DNA from: an uncultured Oceanisphaera sp.
GTDB taxonomy: Bacteria > Pseudomonadota > Gammaproteobacteria > Enterobacterales > Aeromonadaceae
Assembly (NCBI RefSeq): GCF_947495715.1
Contig: NZ_CANLZU010000010.1
Coordinates: 62,001 to 126,000, forward strand
Length of the DNA: 64,000 bases
Direction: 5' to 3'
Part shown: positions 18,475 through 30,028 of the stretch, in pieces
Position numbering within the stretch: the first letter of the stretch is position 1
How the letters are laid out: each line of letters begins with the position of its first letter
The notes under the pieces: generated by a model
What the model was told of the DNA's origin: nothing
The model's input: only the letters and a program-made list of their open reading frames with translations
The model's database searches: none
Position numbers and translations under genes: made by a program

Positions 18475-18903
18475 TCAGTCCTTCTTCTCTTGATCTTGCT
18501 CTTGATCCTGGTCCTGATCTGCCTGACTACCGCCCTGCATACGACGATTGTCTTCGGCAATGGTGCTGGAAACCAGGGTAGAAATACGCATCCCCTCGAC
18601 CAGGCTCTGGTCGTAGGCAAAACGTAATTCGGGCGTGACTCGCAGACGCATGGCTTTGCCCACCAGGCTGCGAATAAAGCCGCTGGCATCTTTAAGCACC
18701 TTCATGCCCTGCTCGATTTTTTCCGGATCATTTTCCAGAAAGGTAACAAACACCTTGGCGTAGTTCAGATCCCGAGACAACTCGACACCGGATACCGTCA
18801 CCAGCTTGAGACGATCATCTTTGATTTCCCGCTGCAGGATCATCGCAATTTCTTTCTGCAATTCCTGACCTACCCGGCGGGCACGGCTGAATTCTCTGGC
18901 CAT
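18475..18903 (-). CDS. rbfA: Ribosome-binding factor A
   Basis: 142 aa from ATG 18903. KH-like 30S maturation and cold-adaptation factor; [28 protein letters not shown] is diagnostic. The ~20-residue C-terminal tail is rich in Asp/Gln/Glu/Lys and low-complexity. It sits between infB and truB in the usual order. Confidence 0.96.
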   Translation of the reverse strand: MAREFSRARRVGQELQKEIAMILQREIKDDRLKLVTVSGVELSRDLNYAKVFVTFLENDPEKIEQGMKVLKDASGFIRSLVGKAMRLRVTPELRFAYDQSLVEGMRISTLVSSTIAEDNRRMQGGSQADQDQDQEQDQEKKD

Positions 18904-18986
18904 AATTCTCTTTCCAAGACAAAGGGGGCCAAAGGCCCCCATTTATTTATCAGTACTGAAACCGGGGTTCCTGGTACAGGTCGCCC

Positions 18987-21683
18987 TTACAGGGTGCGCT
19001 GTACTTCCACGATTTGGAAGACTTCAATCTGGTCGCCCACACGTACATCATTGTAGTTCTTCACGGCGATACCACATTCCATGCCGTTACGCACTTCCTG
19101 TACATCGTCCTTGAAGCGACGCAGAGATTCCAGCTCGCCTTCGTAAATGACCACGTTGTCGCGCAATACCCGAATCGGGTTGCTGCGCTTGACGTTGCCT
19201 TCGGTGACCATACAACCGGCCACGGCACCAAACTTGGGTGAACGGAACACGTCACGTACCTGAGCCAGACCGATGATTTCCTGCTTGAACTCCGGTGCCA
19301 GCATGCCGGTCATGGCCTGCTTCACTTCATCCAGCAGTTCATAGATCACGCTGTAGTAGCGCAGATCGATCTCTTCCGCTTCAATCATCTTGCGGGCAGA
19401 GGCATCGGCACGCACGTTGAAGCCCACTATGATGGCGTTGGACGCTGCCGCCAGGCTGGCGTCGGTTTCGGTGATTCCACCCACACCGGTACCAATGATC
19501 TTGACCTTGACTTCGTCGGTGGACAGCTTCTGCAGCGATTCGGAAATCGCTTCGATGGAGCCCTGAACATCGGCCTTCAGTACCAGGTTGACTTCGGCTA
19601 CTTCGCCTTCGGTCATGTTGGCGAACATGTTCTCCAACTTGGCTTTCTGCTGACGTGCCAGTTTCACTTCGCGGAACTTGCCCTGACGGTAGAGCGCCAC
19701 TTCACGGGCTTTCTTCTCGTCACGCACCACGGTAGCTTCATCACCGGCTGCCGGTACACCGGACAGACCCAGGATTTCAACCGGAATGGACGGACCCGCG
19801 GTCTTGATGTCGCGACCCAGCTCGTCTCTCATGGCGCGAACACGGCCATATTCCAGACCACAGAGTACGATATCGCCCTGGTTCAGCGTACCTTCCTGTA
19901 CCAGCACGGTGGCAACCGGACCACGACCCTTGTCGAGACGGGATTCGATAACCACACCGGATGCCATGCCGTCGTATACGGCTTTCAGCTCCAGTACTTC
20001 CGCCTGCAGCAGAATGGCTTCGAGCAGTTCATCGATACCCTGACCGGTTTTGGCCGAGATAAAGACGAACATGTTTTCGCCGCCCCAGTCTTCCGACATG
20101 ACGCCGTGCTGAGACAACTCGCTCTTGACCCGATCGATATCCGCTTCCGGCTTATCCATCTTGTTCACCGCCACAATCAGCGGTACGCCCGCCGCCTTGG
20201 CGTGCTGAATCGCTTCAACGGTCTGCGGCATCACGCCATCATCCGCTGCCACCACCAGAATAACGATATCGGTGGCGCTGGCACCACGAGCACGCATGGA
20301 GGTAAAGGCGGCGTGACCCGGAGTATCCAGGAAGGTAATCATGCCGTTGTCGGTTTCGACGTGATAGGCACCGATATGCTGGGTAATACCACCGGCTTCG
20401 CCGGCCGCCACCTTGGCCCGACGGATGTAATCCAGGGTCGAGGTCTTACCATGGTCGACGTGACCCATGATGGTCACCACCGGCGCACGAGTCTGACGTT
20501 CGGCATCGGTATCCCGATCCGACAGTACCTTATGCTCCAGCTCGTTTTCACGACGCAGAACCACCTTGTGGCCCATCTCTTCCGCCACCAGCTGGGCGGT
20601 TTCCTGATCGATCACCTGGTTGATGGTCACCATGGCACCCATCTTCATCATGGTCTTGATGACGGCGGCACCCTTGACGGCCATCTTGTTGGCCAGTTCG
20701 GCCACGCTGATGGTCTCACCGATTTCGACATCGCGGTTAACCGCCTGCACCGGCTTCTGGAAGCCGTGTTTCATCGAGTTGGGCGTCATCACCTTGGCGC
20801 GCTTGCCTTTACGCAGACGCTCGTTGCGGCTTTCGCGATTTTCGCGATCTTCCTTGTTTTTGCCACCCTTGCGCTTCTTGCCGCCGGTACTACGGCGCGC
20901 TTTCTGCTCTTCGGTCTTATCGGCTTCGTCTTCGGCGGCCTTGGCATGCTCGTTGGTCATGACATGGTAATCCGCGTCTTCCGGCTTCTTCGCCGCGGCT
21001 TCTTCTGCCCAGCGTTTTTCATTTTCTTCAGCCAGCTTGCGTACTTCTTCGGCCTTTTTCTGGGCGTCCAGCTCGGCCTTGCGCAAGGCTTCCTGCTCAC
21101 GCTGTTGCTTCAATTTTTCTGCTTCGCTCTTCGCCATATCGTCCGCCTTCTTCTGCTCTTTGCCTTGGGGCTTGGTTGCCCCCCGCTCTGTGGTGTTTTG
21201 AGCTTGCAGCTGAGCCTGGCGGGCTTTTTCTTCCGCATCACGCTTGGCTTGTTCTTCTGCCTCACGCTTGGCCTTCTCTTCGGCTTCGCGTTTGGCTTGC
21301 TCTTCGGCCTCACGCCGGGCCTGTGCTTCTGCTTCCAGACGCGCCTGCTCTTCTGCTTCCTGTTGACGCTGCTGCTCTTCCAGCGAGTCACGTCTTACAT
21401 AGGTGCGCTTCTTGCGCACCTCAACCTGTACGGCTTTACTCTTGCCGCCGACCACCGGCACGCTCAGGGTGCTGATGGTCTTGCGCTGCAGCGTCATCCG
21501 CTTGGGCTCTTTATCGTCAGCGCCATGCTGTTTCTTTAAAAACGTCAGCAAGGCGGCCTTTTCGGTTTCCGATACGGTGTCGGCGGTGGATTTCTCCATG
21601 CCGGCTTCGCGAAACTGCTGTACAAGGCGGTCAACCGATGTGTCGATGTCGCTGGCGAGCTGCGTTAATGTAACTTCTGCCAT
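18987..21683 (-). CDS. infB: Translation initiation factor IF-2
   Basis: 898 aa, GTPase that delivers fMet-tRNA to the 30S subunit. An N-terminal IF2N domain ([20 protein letters not shown]) is followed by a ~150-residue charged segment with repeated [12 protein letters not shown] units (~110-260). The G domain follows (GHVDHGKTS near residue 405, DTPGH, NKMD), then the C1/C2 domains. GGAGG precedes ATG 21683. In-frame internal starts for shorter forms (IF2-beta) are possible but were not fixed. Confidence 0.98.
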   Translation of the reverse strand: MAEVTLTQLASDIDTSVDRLVQQFREAGMEKSTADTVSETEKAALLTFLKKQHGADDKEPKRMTLQRKTISTLSVPVVGGKSKAVQVEVRKKRTYVRRDSLEEQQRQQEAEEQARLEAEAQARREAEEQAKREAEEKAKREAEEQAKRDAEEKARQAQLQAQNTTERGATKPQGKEQKKADDMAKSEAEKLKQQREQEALRKAELDAQKKAEEVRKLAEENEKRWAEEAAAKKPEDADYHVMTNEHAKAAEDEADKTEEQKARRSTGGKKRKGGKNKEDRENRESRNERLRKGKRAKVMTPNSMKHGFQKPVQAVNRDVEIGETISVAELANKMAVKGAAVIKTMMKMGAMVTINQVIDQETAQLVAEEMGHKVVLRRENELEHKVLSDRDTDAERQTRAPVVTIMGHVDHGKTSTLDYIRRAKVAAGEAGGITQHIGAYHVETDNGMITFLDTPGHAAFTSMRARGASATDIVILVVAADDGVMPQTVEAIQHAKAAGVPLIVAVNKMDKPEADIDRVKSELSQHGVMSEDWGGENMFVFISAKTGQGIDELLEAILLQAEVLELKAVYDGMASGVVIESRLDKGRGPVATVLVQEGTLNQGDIVLCGLEYGRVRAMRDELGRDIKTAGPSIPVEILGLSGVPAAGDEATVVRDEKKAREVALYRQGKFREVKLARQQKAKLENMFANMTEGEVAEVNLVLKADVQGSIEAISESLQKLSTDEVKVKIIGTGVGGITETDASLAAASNAIIVGFNVRADASARKMIEAEEIDLRYYSVIYELLDEVKQAMTGMLAPEFKQEIIGLAQVRDVFRSPKFGAVAGCMVTEGNVKRSNPIRVLRDNVVIYEGELESLRRFKDDVQEVRNGMECGIAVKNYNDVRVGDQIEVFQIVEVQRTL

Positions 21684-21702
21684 TCATTTACCTCCGCTGA
21701 TC

Positions 21703-23205
21703 TTATTCTTCGTTCTGGTCTCCGAACCAGCAGATATTTCGGGCCGCCATGATCAGCTCCCCTGCCAGGGTTTCATTCAGACCTTCAATTCCTTCAAGGT
21801 CGTCAATGCCCTGCTCTGCCAATTCTTCCAGATCCGCAACACCTCGGGCGGCAAGCGAATACGCCAGCTCCCGGGTCATGGAGGGCAGTGCGAGCAGGTC
21901 TTCTGCCGGCTCCACCCCTTCGAATGATTCTTCCTGCGCCAGGGCCCGAGTGGTCAGGGCATCCTTGGCTCTAGTACGCAGCACCTCCACCGTCTCTTCA
22001 TCCAGGCCTTCGACGCTCAACAGCTCGCTGACCGGCACATAGGCAATTTCTTCCAGAGAAGAAAAGCCTTCTTCCATCAGCAAGGCGGCGAAATCTTCGT
22101 CGATGTCCAGGTCCTGAACAAACAGATTCATGATCTTGTCGCTTTCTACCTGATGCTTGCTCTGCAGATCTTCCACCGTCATCACGTTCAGTTCCCAGCC
22201 GGTCAGCTGAGCTGCCAGCCGAACGTTCTGACCGTTACGGCCGATGGCCTGAGCCAGATTGCCGGACTCCACCGCGATGTCCATGGAATGAGCATCTTCA
22301 TCGACGATGATAGAGGCGACATCTGCCGGTGCCATGGCGTTGATCACAAACTGGGCGGGGTTGTCGTCCCACAGAACTATATCGACCCGCTCACCGCTGA
22401 GCTCGCCGGATACGGCTTGTACCCGGGCGCCACGCATGCCGACACAGGCCCCGATGGGGTCGATGCGGCGATCGTTGGTCTTGACTGCAATCTTGGCACG
22501 ACTCCCCGGATCCCGGGCGGCGGCCATGATTTCGATAATTTCTTCGCCGATTTCCGGCACTTCGATGCGGAACAGCTCTTTCAGAAAGTCCGGGTGGCTG
22601 CGGCTGACAAACAGCTGGGCGCCACGGGCTTCAGGACGAACCGCATACAACAGACCGCGAATACGGTCGCCGGAACGGAATGATTCCCGCGGCAGCAAGT
22701 CTTCGCGGAAAATCACCGCTTCGGCGTTACTGCCCAGATCCAGAATCACGTTATCCCGGGTCGCCTTCTTGACCACACCGGTAATGATTTCGCCTTCCTG
22801 ATCCTGGAACTGTTCCACCACCTGCATGCGCTCGGCTTCGCGTACCTTCTGTACGATAACCTGTTTGGCGGTCTGGGTGGTGATGCGATCGAAGGTGACC
22901 GAGTCGATCTCGTCTTCCACATAATCGCCAATCTGGATCTCCGGCTCGTCAATCTGTGCCGCTTCCAGGGTGATTTCACCGTAGGGGTTGGTCAGGGCTT
23001 CCTGATCTTCCACCACCTGCCAGCGACGATAGGTAACAAAATTACCGCTCTTGCGATCGATTTCGACCCGAACTGCGATTTCGCCTTCATATTTTTTCTT
23101 GGTGGCCGTAGCCAGGGCGGTTTCCAGTGCCTCGAAAATCTTTTCGCGAGGCACGGCCTTTTCGTTAGAAACGGCGTCAACAACCAGCAATATTTCTTTA
23201 TTCAT
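21703..23205 (-). CDS. nusA: Transcription termination/antitermination protein NusA
   Basis: 500 aa. An N-terminal RNAP-binding domain is followed by S1 ([21 protein letters not shown]), two KH domains ([42 protein letters not shown]) and two acidic C-terminal helix-hairpin repeats, as in the enteric long form. It binds RNAP and controls pausing, termination and antitermination. It is 19 bp upstream of infB and 14 bp downstream of rimP. Confidence 0.98.
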   Translation of the reverse strand: MNKEILLVVDAVSNEKAVPREKIFEALETALATATKKKYEGEIAVRVEIDRKSGNFVTYRRWQVVEDQEALTNPYGEITLEAAQIDEPEIQIGDYVEDEIDSVTFDRITTQTAKQVIVQKVREAERMQVVEQFQDQEGEIITGVVKKATRDNVILDLGSNAEAVIFREDLLPRESFRSGDRIRGLLYAVRPEARGAQLFVSRSHPDFLKELFRIEVPEIGEEIIEIMAAARDPGSRAKIAVKTNDRRIDPIGACVGMRGARVQAVSGELSGERVDIVLWDDNPAQFVINAMAPADVASIIVDEDAHSMDIAVESGNLAQAIGRNGQNVRLAAQLTGWELNVMTVEDLQSKHQVESDKIMNLFVQDLDIDEDFAALLMEEGFSSLEEIAYVPVSELLSVEGLDEETVEVLRTRAKDALTTRALAQEESFEGVEPAEDLLALPSMTRELAYSLAARGVADLEELAEQGIDDLEGIEGLNETLAGELIMAARNICWFGDQNEE

Positions 23206-23219
23206 GTCCGACTGCCTCG

Positions 23220-23678
23220 TTAGTCAAAGTTCGGAACCAGATGCGCTTTTTGGATATTGGCGAAGGCGATGGGAAATTCGGTTCCGTTCACCTCCACCCT
23301 GATCATGGTGTCGTCTACCGACACCAGAAGCCCGGTCAGTTTACGATGATTGTTCACCGCCATGCGCAGGGATAACTCTACCTGCTGGCCGATAAGGGCC
23401 TGATAATGGGCCGGCTTGAACAGGGGGCGAGCCATACCCGGAGAAGACACCTCCAGATCATATTCGGTAGAAATGGGATCTTCCACATCGAGCACGGCAC
23501 TGACCTGCCGACTGACTTCGGCGCAATCAGTCACTTCAATACCGTTTTCATGGTCGATGTACAAACGTAAGGTCGAATGCCGGCCGGCGCGTACAAACTC
23601 GAGCCCCAGCAATTCAAAGCCCAGAGCCTCTACGGGCTCTGACAGCATATCGGTCAATCGTTGTTCCAATGTAGCCAA
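23220..23678 (-). CDS. rimP: Ribosome maturation factor RimP
   Basis: 152 aa if started at TTG 23678, which has GGAGGG 6 bp upstream and gives [27 protein letters not shown], matching the normal N-terminus and length (E. coli 150). No ATG exists near that point. RimP aids 30S subunit maturation. The TTG start suggests deliberately modest translation. It is first protein gene of the nusA-infB operon, behind tRNA-fMet. Confidence 0.94.
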   Translation of the reverse strand: MATLEQRLTDMLSEPVEALGFELLGLEFVRAGRHSTLRLYIDHENGIEVTDCAEVSRQVSAVLDVEDPISTEYDLEVSSPGMARPLFKPAHYQALIGQQVELSLRMAVNNHRKLTGLLVSVDDTMIRVEVNGTEFPIAFANIQKAHLVPNFD

Positions 23679-23696
23679 AGCTACCCCTCCGAAAAC

Positions 23697-23716
23697 AAAA
23701 AAAGGGCTCGCAGCCC
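23697..23716 (-). terminator. Leader hairpin before rimP (possible attenuator)
   Basis: On the minus strand GGGCT-GCG-AGCCC is followed by seven T, immediately before the rimP ribosome site. It would partly terminate or attenuate read-through from metY into rimP-nusA. Confidence 0.6.
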
Positions 23717-23759
23717 AGTGAATGTGCACCGGTAACACCGGCGCTGAAGTGCAGATAAC

Positions 23760-23787
23760 AAAAAGCCCCGATCTTCAAATCGGGGCT
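23760..23787 (-). terminator. tRNA-fMet downstream terminator-like hairpin
   Basis: AGCCCCGAT / ATCGGGGCT arms followed by TTTT on the minus strand, 80 bp after the tRNA 3' end. Confidence 0.75.
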
Positions 23788-23868
23788 ATTCACCTGTACC
23801 CTGACTGTCGCCTCGCAGCGACCGTTCACCGTACCGACTATTGAATAGTGTGCGATAAACGTGAGGAT

Positions 23869-23945
<77 letters not shown>

Positions 23946-24002
23946 TCCGAACCGTGCGAGAGTATAGTTAATTCGAGACTGAATCTCAACTTAACTATAA
24001 CT

Positions 24003-24089
24003 TGGTGCCGAGAGCGGGACTTGAACCCGCACGCCCATACAGGCACTACCCCCTCAAGATAGCGTGTCTACCAATTCCACCACCTCGGC
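24003..24089 (-). tRNA. tRNA-Leu (GAG)
   Basis: 87-nt class II tRNA with long variable arm and encoded CCA. The anticodon loop contains CTTGAGG, anticodon GAG. The acceptor stem GCCGAGG pairs with TCTCGGC apart from one G-U. It lies 10 bp after secG, the same secG-leuU arrangement as in E. coli. Confidence 0.96.
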
Positions 24090-24098
24090 AAAAACCTT

Positions 24099-24434
24099 TT
24101 ATTCGGGAACGTCGCTGCTGTTAACGGCAGGAACATCGCCCGGGATAACGCTTTCTTCTACCTGTGGTACAGAAAGGTCTTCCCATTCACTTCCTTGCTG
24201 AGTGTTGTTGCTGGACAGATTGCCCAGTACCAGACTCACTACAAAGAAGCCTGCTGCCAGCAGCGTAGTCGCTTTGGTCAGGAAATTACCCGACCCGCCG
24301 GAGCCAAAAACCGTGTTCGACGCACCTGCTCCGAAAGAAGCACCCATATCGGCGCCCTTACCTTGCTGAATCAACACCAGACCAATCAATGCCAGTGCGA
24401 TAAGCAGATACACCACTAAAAGAATTTCGTACAT
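24099..24434 (-). CDS. secG: Preprotein translocase subunit SecG
   Basis: 111 aa. Two membrane helices (residues ~3-21 and ~55-75) are separated by the conserved QQGKGADMGASFGAGASNTVFGSGGS loop; the C-terminal tail is Ser/Glu/Val rich. SecG helps the SecYE channel during SecA cycling. It is co-oriented with the downstream tRNA-Leu. Confidence 0.97.
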   Translation of the reverse strand: MYEILLVVYLLIALALIGLVLIQQGKGADMGASFGAGASNTVFGSGGSGNFLTKATTLLAAGFFVVSLVLGNLSSNNTQQGSEWEDLSVPQVEESVIPGDVPAVNSSDVPE

Positions 24435-24593
24435 CAGCTTTACCTTTGCTTGACGTCTGAGCCCCGCATCAGACTGCTGTCCGGAGCGGGGCTAATACTA
24501 GCCAGACCCTTGCCGGGATACAAGCGCAATTTTAAAAAATAGATTCAAGTGAATAAAAAGAAGACAAAACGATGCTTGAACAACCGTTTTTAG

Positions 24594-24652
24594 CCGTGAG
24601 GTGTAAGGTGAGAAGCGTGAGGGGAACGTCACGCCTCACGCCTCACGCAGGA
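24594..24652. repeat. GTGAGG heptamer-type repeat, inverted
   Basis: Degenerate GTGAGGTGTAAGGTGAGAAG is followed by the inverted form ACGCCTCACGCCTCACGC, so the segment can fold into a long imperfect hairpin. It sits between the glmM stop and secG. Confidence 0.7.
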
Positions 24653-25978
24653 TTATGCTACCGCATCGGCAATATATTGTGCCAGACGCTGTACCAGCTC
24701 GGCGTCGGCCCCTTCTACCATCACCCGAATCAGGGGTTCAGTACCGGACTTGCGTAACAAGACGCGGCCCGCACCGGCCAGCTGCTCTTCAGCACTCGCC
24801 ACCCGCCGCAGTACTTCGCTGTCGGCCAGTGGATCGGTACCCGCCTGAAAGCGCACATTGATCAGCACCTGGGGATACAAGGTCAGCTCCTGCCCCAGTT
24901 CATGCAGGCTGCGTCCTTCATCGACCATGGCACGCAACACCTGCAATGAGGCAACTATGCCGTCACCGGTGCTGTTGTGATCCAGGCTGATGACATGGCC
25001 GGAGTTTTCGCCGCCCAGTTTCCAGCCGTGCGTTTTCAGCAGCTCCATCACATAACGGTCGCCTACTTTCGCCCGCTTGAACGGAATATCGAGCTCCGCC
25101 AGAGCCAGCTCCAGTGCCATGTTGCTCATCAGGGTGCCCACCACGCCACCGTTCAGGGTGCCTCGGCGATGGGCATCTCGTGCCATGATATACAGCAGTT
25201 GATCACCGTCAAGCAAGGCGCCGGTATGATCCACCATCGCCAGTCGGTCGCCGTCACCGTCGAAGGCAATGCCCAGGTCGGCGCCATGCTGCTGTACGGC
25301 GGCAATCAGGGCCGCCGGTGCGGTTGAACCGACCTGATCGTTGATATTGATGCCGTTCGGCTGCACGCCGGTGCGGATCACCCTGGCGCCCAGCTCTTCG
25401 AATACCGCCGGGGCGATGTGATAAGTGGCACCGTGCGCGCAATCAAGCACCATGGTCAGGCCGTCCAGGTGCATTTCGGAAGGAAAGGTGCTCTTGCAGA
25501 ATTCAATATAGCGACCGGCGGCATCGTTGATGCGGCTGGCCTTGCCCAACAGCTCGGAGGGAACACAGTCCATCGGCTGATCCAGCATGGCTTCTATCGC
25601 CAGCTCCACCTCGTCCGGCAGCTTGGTGCCGTCATGAGAGAAGAACTTGATGCCATTGTCGTAATAGGGATTGTGAGAGGCACTGATCACGATACCGGCT
25701 TCGGCACGAAAAGTACGGGTCAGATAGGCGATGGCCGGGGTCGGCATCGGGCCCAGCAGTGCCGCCTGTATGCCGGCGGCAGACAGACCCGCTTCCAATG
25801 CCGACTCCAGCATGTAGCCGGAAATGCGCGTGTCTTTGCCAATCAGCACCTTCTTGGTACCGGTGCGAGACAGCACCTTGCCGGCGGCCCAACCCAGCTT
25901 CATTACAAATTCCGGGGTGATGGGGTAGTCCCCGACCCGTCCGCGAATACCGTCGGTGCCAAAATATTTTCTGCTCAT
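24653..25978 (-). CDS. glmM: Phosphoglucosamine mutase
   Basis: 441 aa from ATG 25978 ([20 protein letters not shown]). It interconverts glucosamine 6-P and 1-P for UDP-GlcNAc, hence peptidoglycan and LPS. The active-site phosphoserine loop [16 protein letters not shown], metal loop DGDGDR and sugar-binding GGENSGH are present. It starts 4 bp after the folP stop. Confidence 0.97.
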   Translation of the reverse strand: MSRKYFGTDGIRGRVGDYPITPEFVMKLGWAAGKVLSRTGTKKVLIGKDTRISGYMLESALEAGLSAAGIQAALLGPMPTPAIAYLTRTFRAEAGIVISASHNPYYDNGIKFFSHDGTKLPDEVELAIEAMLDQPMDCVPSELLGKASRINDAAGRYIEFCKSTFPSEMHLDGLTMVLDCAHGATYHIAPAVFEELGARVIRTGVQPNGININDQVGSTAPAALIAAVQQHGADLGIAFDGDGDRLAMVDHTGALLDGDQLLYIMARDAHRRGTLNGGVVGTLMSNMALELALAELDIPFKRAKVGDRYVMELLKTHGWKLGGENSGHVISLDHNSTGDGIVASLQVLRAMVDEGRSLHELGQELTLYPQVLINVRFQAGTDPLADSEVLRRVASAEEQLAGAGRVLLRKSGTEPLIRVMVEGADAELVQRLAQYIADAVA

Positions 25979-25982
25979 TATA

Positions 25983-26816
25983 TTATCCCTGATATTGTGC
26001 TGCCTGCTGCCATACCCGCATGGCATCGGACATTTCTTTTACATCATGCACTCGCAATATCTGCGCGCCCTGACTCAGCGCAAACAAATGCGCCGCCAGG
26101 CTGCCGGCCAGACGTTGGTCAACTTCGCGATCCAGTAATTGTCCCAGCATCGACTTGCGTGACATCCCGACCAGCAAGGGCAGGCCCAGGGCATGCAGCT
26201 CACCGACCTTGCCCAGCAGCTCATAATTGTGTTCGAGTCGCTTGCCGAAGCCGTAGCCGGGATCCAGGCAGAGTCGTTCGCGGGGAATGCCCGCGTTCTC
26301 ACAGGCCTGCAGTCGTTGCCGCAGAAAATCCGCCACCTCGAGAGTAACATTCTCATAATCCGGTGCCTGCTGCATGGTTCTGGGCTGACCCTGCATATGC
26401 ATCAGGCAGACGGCGGCACCACTGTCGGCGGCCACCTGCAAGGCACCCGGCTCGCGCAGGGCACGAATGTCGTTGATCAAATCCGCACCGGCCCTGACCG
26501 ACTCCCTCATGACCCCCGCCTTGCTGGTATCGATGGATATCCAGCAATCCAGCTCCTTGCGCAACAGCTCCAGCACCGGAATCACCCGATCCAGCTCCTG
26601 CTGCTCGGCCACCGCATCGGCGCCGGGCCGGGTCGACTCGCCGCCCACGTCAATCAGGGTGGCGCCATCCTTGACCATCTGCAAGGCATGGCGCAAGGCG
26701 GCATCATGACCCACAAAGTGGCCGCCGTCCGAAAAAGAGTCGGGCGTCAGATTAAGGATCCCCATGATACGGGGTGAGGATAAGTCCAGACTTCTGGATG
26801 CGCTTGATAACAGCAT
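25983..26816 (-). CDS. folP: Dihydropteroate synthase
   Basis: 277 aa from ATG 26816. It condenses p-aminobenzoate with dihydropterin pyrophosphate in folate synthesis; sulfonamide target. The TIM-barrel motifs [16 protein letters not shown] and [11 protein letters not shown] are intact. The start is uncertain (an upstream TTG is possible) and the ribosome site is weak. A strong terminator separates it from ftsH, so folP-glmM may have its own promoter or depend on read-through. Confidence 0.95.
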   Translation of the reverse strand: MLLSSASRSLDLSSPRIMGILNLTPDSFSDGGHFVGHDAALRHALQMVKDGATLIDVGGESTRPGADAVAEQQELDRVIPVLELLRKELDCWISIDTSKAGVMRESVRAGADLINDIRALREPGALQVAADSGAAVCLMHMQGQPRTMQQAPDYENVTLEVADFLRQRLQACENAGIPRERLCLDPGYGFGKRLEHNYELLGKVGELHALGLPLLVGMSRKSMLGQLLDREVDQRLAGSLAAHLFALSQGAQILRVHDVKEMSDAMRVWQQAAQYQG

Positions 26817-26837
26817 AACGACAGGTTCCCACAAAAT

Positions 26838-26866
26838 AAAAAGCCCCGGACAGCGATGTCCGGGGC
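26838..26866 (-). terminator. ftsH terminator
   Basis: GCCCCGGACA-GCGA-TGTCCGGGGC followed by TTTTT on the minus strand, between ftsH and folP. Confidence 0.9.
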
Positions 26867-26884
26867 CTAATTTATCATAAATTA

Positions 26885-28828
26885 TCAGTTGCTGGTGGCA
26901 TCACCTGGCTTATTCAAATCCGCAGTGCCGGACTTGTCTTTGTCAGTCTGCTCTGCATCCTTGTCACCGGTGCTGGCCGTCGGTCCCTGCGGCTTGTCGT
27001 CAGACTCTTCTTTCCAGTCTGCCGGTGGCCGCACATCACGACGTGCCATCAGATCATCGATTTGCTTGGCATCGATGGTTTCGTACTTCATCAGGGCATC
27101 TTTCATGGCGTGCAGAATATCGATGTTGTCCATCAGTATCTGCTTGGCGCGCTCGAAATTGCGATGAATGACGTCTTTTACCTCGGCATCGATGGCATTG
27201 GCGGTTTCATCGGACATGTGCTTGACCTTGGCGGCAGTACGGCCGAGGAAGACTTCGCCTTCTTCATCCGCATACAGCAAAGGACCCAGTTTTTCCGACA
27301 GACCCCACTGGGTCACCATCTTGTGGGCAATTTCGGTCGCCCGTTCGATGTCGTTGGAAGCACCGGTTGTCACCTTGTCGAAACCATAGATGATTTCTTC
27401 CGCCAGACGACCGCCATACAGGCTGGAAATCATCGACTCCAGATGCTGCTTGCTGTAGCTGAAGCGATCCTGTTCGGGCAGATACATGGTCACCCCCAGG
27501 GCGCGACCACGAGGAATAATCGATACCTTGTACACGGGATCATGCTCGGGGACCATACGACCAACGATGGCGTGGCCCGCTTCATGATAGGCGGTCATCG
27601 CTTTCTCGGACTCGGACATCACCATGGAGCGGCGTTCGGCGCCCATCATGATCTTGTCTTTGGCTTTTTCAAACTCTTCCATCGATACCAGTCGACGGGC
27701 AGAGCGAGCCGCAAACAGCGCGGCTTCGTTCACCAGGTTGGCCAGATCCGCACCACTGAAACCGGGGGTACCACGGGCAATGACGCTGGCATTGACATCG
27801 TCACCCAGCGGCACACGGCGCATGTGCACCTTGAGGATCTGTTCACGACCACGCACATCGGGCAGACCGACTACCACCTGACGGTCGAAACGGCCGGGAC
27901 GAAGCAAAGCCGGATCCAGCACGTCAGGCCTGTTGGTCGCGGCAATGACGATAACGCCTTCATTACCTTCAAAGCCGTCCATCTCTACCAGCATCTGGTT
28001 CAGGGTCTGTTCGCGTTCGTCGTGACCACCACCCAGACCGGCGCCACGCTGGCGACCGACGGCATCTATCTCATCGATGAAGATGATACAGGGAGCAGAT
28101 TTCTTCGCCTGCTCGAACATGTCACGTACCCGTGACGCGCCCACACCGACAAACATTTCCACGAAATCAGAGCCGGAAATGGTAAAGAAAGGCACCTTGG
28201 CTTCACCGGCAATGGCTTTCGCCAGCAGGGTTTTACCGGTACCGGGTGGGCCCACCAGCAGAATACCGGTGGGAATGCGCCCGCCCAGCTTCTGGAAACG
28301 GCTGGGATCACGCAGGTAATCCACCAGCTCGGTCACGTCTTCCTTGGCTTCATCACAACCGGCCACATCGGCGAAGGTCGTTTTGATCTGATCTTCGCTC
28401 ATCAGGCGAGCCTTGCTCTTGCCGAAGCTCATGGCACCCTTGCCACCGCCGCCGCCTTGCATCTGACGCATGAAGAACACCCAGACGCCAATCAACAGCA
28501 GCATGGGGAACCAGGAAATGAAGATAGACGTCAGCAGGCTCGGTTCTTCCGGCTTTTCGCCCACGACCCGCACGTTGTTGTTCAGCAGATCATTCAGCAG
28601 CTGAGGATCCTGCGCAGGCAGAATAGTCGTGAAACGATCACCACTGCGCTTTACGCCGTTGATGGTCTTGCCATCCATACGCACTTCACGAATTTGCCCT
28701 TGGGCTACTTCCTGTACAAAGGTGGTATAGTCCGTCTGGCGTCCACTCGGCTCACTCGGGCTAAAGCTCTGGAATACCGACATTAACACCACGGCTATGA
28801 CCAACCACAGGATCAAATTTTTCGCCAT
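26885..28828 (-). CDS. ftsH: ATP-dependent zinc metalloprotease FtsH
   Basis: 647 aa from ATG 28828 ([19 protein letters not shown]). Two membrane helices flank a periplasmic domain; then comes the AAA+ module (GPPGTGKT near residue 195, SRH region) and the zinc protease HEAGH near residue 417. It degrades misassembled membrane proteins, LpxC and sigma-32. The C-terminal ~45 residues are Asp/Lys/Thr-rich. It is transcribed with rlmE from a sigma-32-type promoter. Confidence 0.98.
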   Translation of the reverse strand: MAKNLILWLVIAVVLMSVFQSFSPSEPSGRQTDYTTFVQEVAQGQIREVRMDGKTINGVKRSGDRFTTILPAQDPQLLNDLLNNNVRVVGEKPEEPSLLTSIFISWFPMLLLIGVWVFFMRQMQGGGGGKGAMSFGKSKARLMSEDQIKTTFADVAGCDEAKEDVTELVDYLRDPSRFQKLGGRIPTGILLVGPPGTGKTLLAKAIAGEAKVPFFTISGSDFVEMFVGVGASRVRDMFEQAKKSAPCIIFIDEIDAVGRQRGAGLGGGHDEREQTLNQMLVEMDGFEGNEGVIVIAATNRPDVLDPALLRPGRFDRQVVVGLPDVRGREQILKVHMRRVPLGDDVNASVIARGTPGFSGADLANLVNEAALFAARSARRLVSMEEFEKAKDKIMMGAERRSMVMSESEKAMTAYHEAGHAIVGRMVPEHDPVYKVSIIPRGRALGVTMYLPEQDRFSYSKQHLESMISSLYGGRLAEEIIYGFDKVTTGASNDIERATEIAHKMVTQWGLSEKLGPLLYADEEGEVFLGRTAAKVKHMSDETANAIDAEVKDVIHRNFERAKQILMDNIDILHAMKDALMKYETIDAKQIDDLMARRDVRPPADWKEESDDKPQGPTASTGDKDAEQTDKDKSGTADLNKPGDATSN

Positions 28829-28881
28829 GTCACTCAAATTACTAACCTCACCGGCTGACAGTTTATGACTTTGACAGGGTA

Positions 28882-29511
28882 CTACAGTTTAAAACCTGTA
28901 GCCACAATGTAGACTTCTCGCGATCGGGGTCGCGACGAGTCGGGTTTTCTTACCCTTACCGAACTGAAAGACCGGCGAACATCCAGAAGAAATTCATCGA
29001 AGCCGGCTCCCTGAAACACTTTTACAACAAAACTGCCTTTGGGTGCGAGCACCTGACGACACATATCCAGTGCCAATTCCACCAGATACATGGATCTGGG
29101 CTGGTCGACCTCGGGGGTACCGCTCATGTTGGGTGCCATGTCCGATAACAGGACATCGACCTTGTCTTCCCCTACCCGTTCCAGCAGCGCATTCAGTACT
29201 TCCTCGTCACGAAAGTCGCCTTGCAGGAAGTCGACCCCGGCAATGGGGTCCATGGCCAGCAAATCACAGGCGATGACCTTGCCCTTCAAACCGACCTGTT
29301 CAACCGAATACTGACTCCAGCCTCCGGGGGCCGCGCCCAGATCCACCACCGTCATGCCGTGTTTGAGCAGACGATCGCGCCCCTGCAATTCTTCCAGTTT
29401 AAATACGGCACGCGAGCGCAGGCCTTTTTTTTGCGCCTGTTGTACATATTTATCGTCAAAATGCTCTTTGAGCCAGCGCGTCGAGCTGGCCGAGCGTTTT
29501 TTCTTAGTCAT
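28882..29511 (-). CDS. rlmE: 23S rRNA 2'-O-ribose methyltransferase (U2552)
   Basis: 209 aa, heat-shock methyltransferase that modifies U2552 of 23S rRNA in the 50S A-site. The SAM-binding motif [27 protein letters not shown] and the K-D-K-E type catalytic set ([15 protein letters not shown]) are visible. It is first gene of the rlmE-ftsH operon. Confidence 0.97.
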   Translation of the reverse strand: MTKKKRSASSTRWLKEHFDDKYVQQAQKKGLRSRAVFKLEELQGRDRLLKHGMTVVDLGAAPGGWSQYSVEQVGLKGKVIACDLLAMDPIAGVDFLQGDFRDEEVLNALLERVGEDKVDVLLSDMAPNMSGTPEVDQPRSMYLVELALDMCRQVLAPKGSFVVKVFQGAGFDEFLLDVRRSFSSVRVRKPDSSRPRSREVYIVATGFKL

Positions 29512-29544
29512 TAAATTATCGCTCTGCTATTACCATTGAAGCTT

Positions 29545-29573
29545 AGATGGGGGTACAATAGTCCCCTTTCAAC
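29545..29573 (-). promoter_or_regulatory. Sigma-32 promoter of rlmE-ftsH
   Basis: Minus strand: GTTGAAA (29567-29573), 14-bp spacer, CCCCATCT (29545-29552). It fits the heat-shock consensus CTTGAAA-N13/14-CCCCATNT with one mismatch in the -35. Confidence 0.85.
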
Positions 29574-29595
29574 CTATTAACTGAAGCATTTTGCA

Positions 29596-29892
29596 ATGAC
29601 CCTGACTAATAAGCAAAGACAATACCTCAAAGGCATGGCCCACAGCCTGAAGCCGGTGGTATTGCTTGGCCAGCATGGCCTGACTGAAGGCGTACTGGCC
29701 GAGATCGATCTGGCCCTGAATTTCCACGAACTGATCAAGGTCAAGGTTGCCGCCGAAGACAGGGAAGTCAAAAAGCTGATCATGGACGCCATCGTTCGTG
29801 AAACCGGCGCGGTAAAAGTTCAGAATATCGGCCACATGCTGACGTTGTATCGTGCCGGCGAAGAGAAAAAAATCAGCCTGCCCAGAGCCTGA
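29596..29892 (+). CDS. yhbY: YhbY, CRM-domain ribosome assembly protein
   Basis: 98 aa, a single CRM RNA-binding domain (LTNKQRQYLKGMAHSLKPVVLLGQHGLT, then ALNFHELIKVKV). It associates with pre-50S particles. It is divergent from rlmE, as in many gammaproteobacteria, and followed by a terminator. Confidence 0.94.
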   Translation: MTLTNKQRQYLKGMAHSLKPVVLLGQHGLTEGVLAEIDLALNFHELIKVKVAAEDREVKKLIMDAIVRETGAVKVQNIGHMLTLYRAGEEKKISLPRA

Positions 29893-29903
29893 GCCGTCGG
29901 CAA

Positions 29904-29930
29904 GGGCTGGGTTCATCGCCCGGCCCTTTT
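29904..29930 (+). terminator. yhbY terminator
   Basis: GGGCTGGG and CCCGGCCC arms (one G-T pair) followed by TTTT. Confidence 0.75.
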
Positions 29931-30028
29931 GCCCTACCCGCTTTCACTTTCCGATATTTCCCTCTGTTTTTCTTGTTCTGCCCTCAACAGCACTATGATT
30001 GAGCATATGCTCCCACTGTGTGATTGTC

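Noticed and set aside
20106..21539. 477-codon frame antisense to infB
   Set aside because: Created by the charged repeat region of IF-2 read backwards (Leu/Phe/Gly-rich); no ribosome site and no domain.
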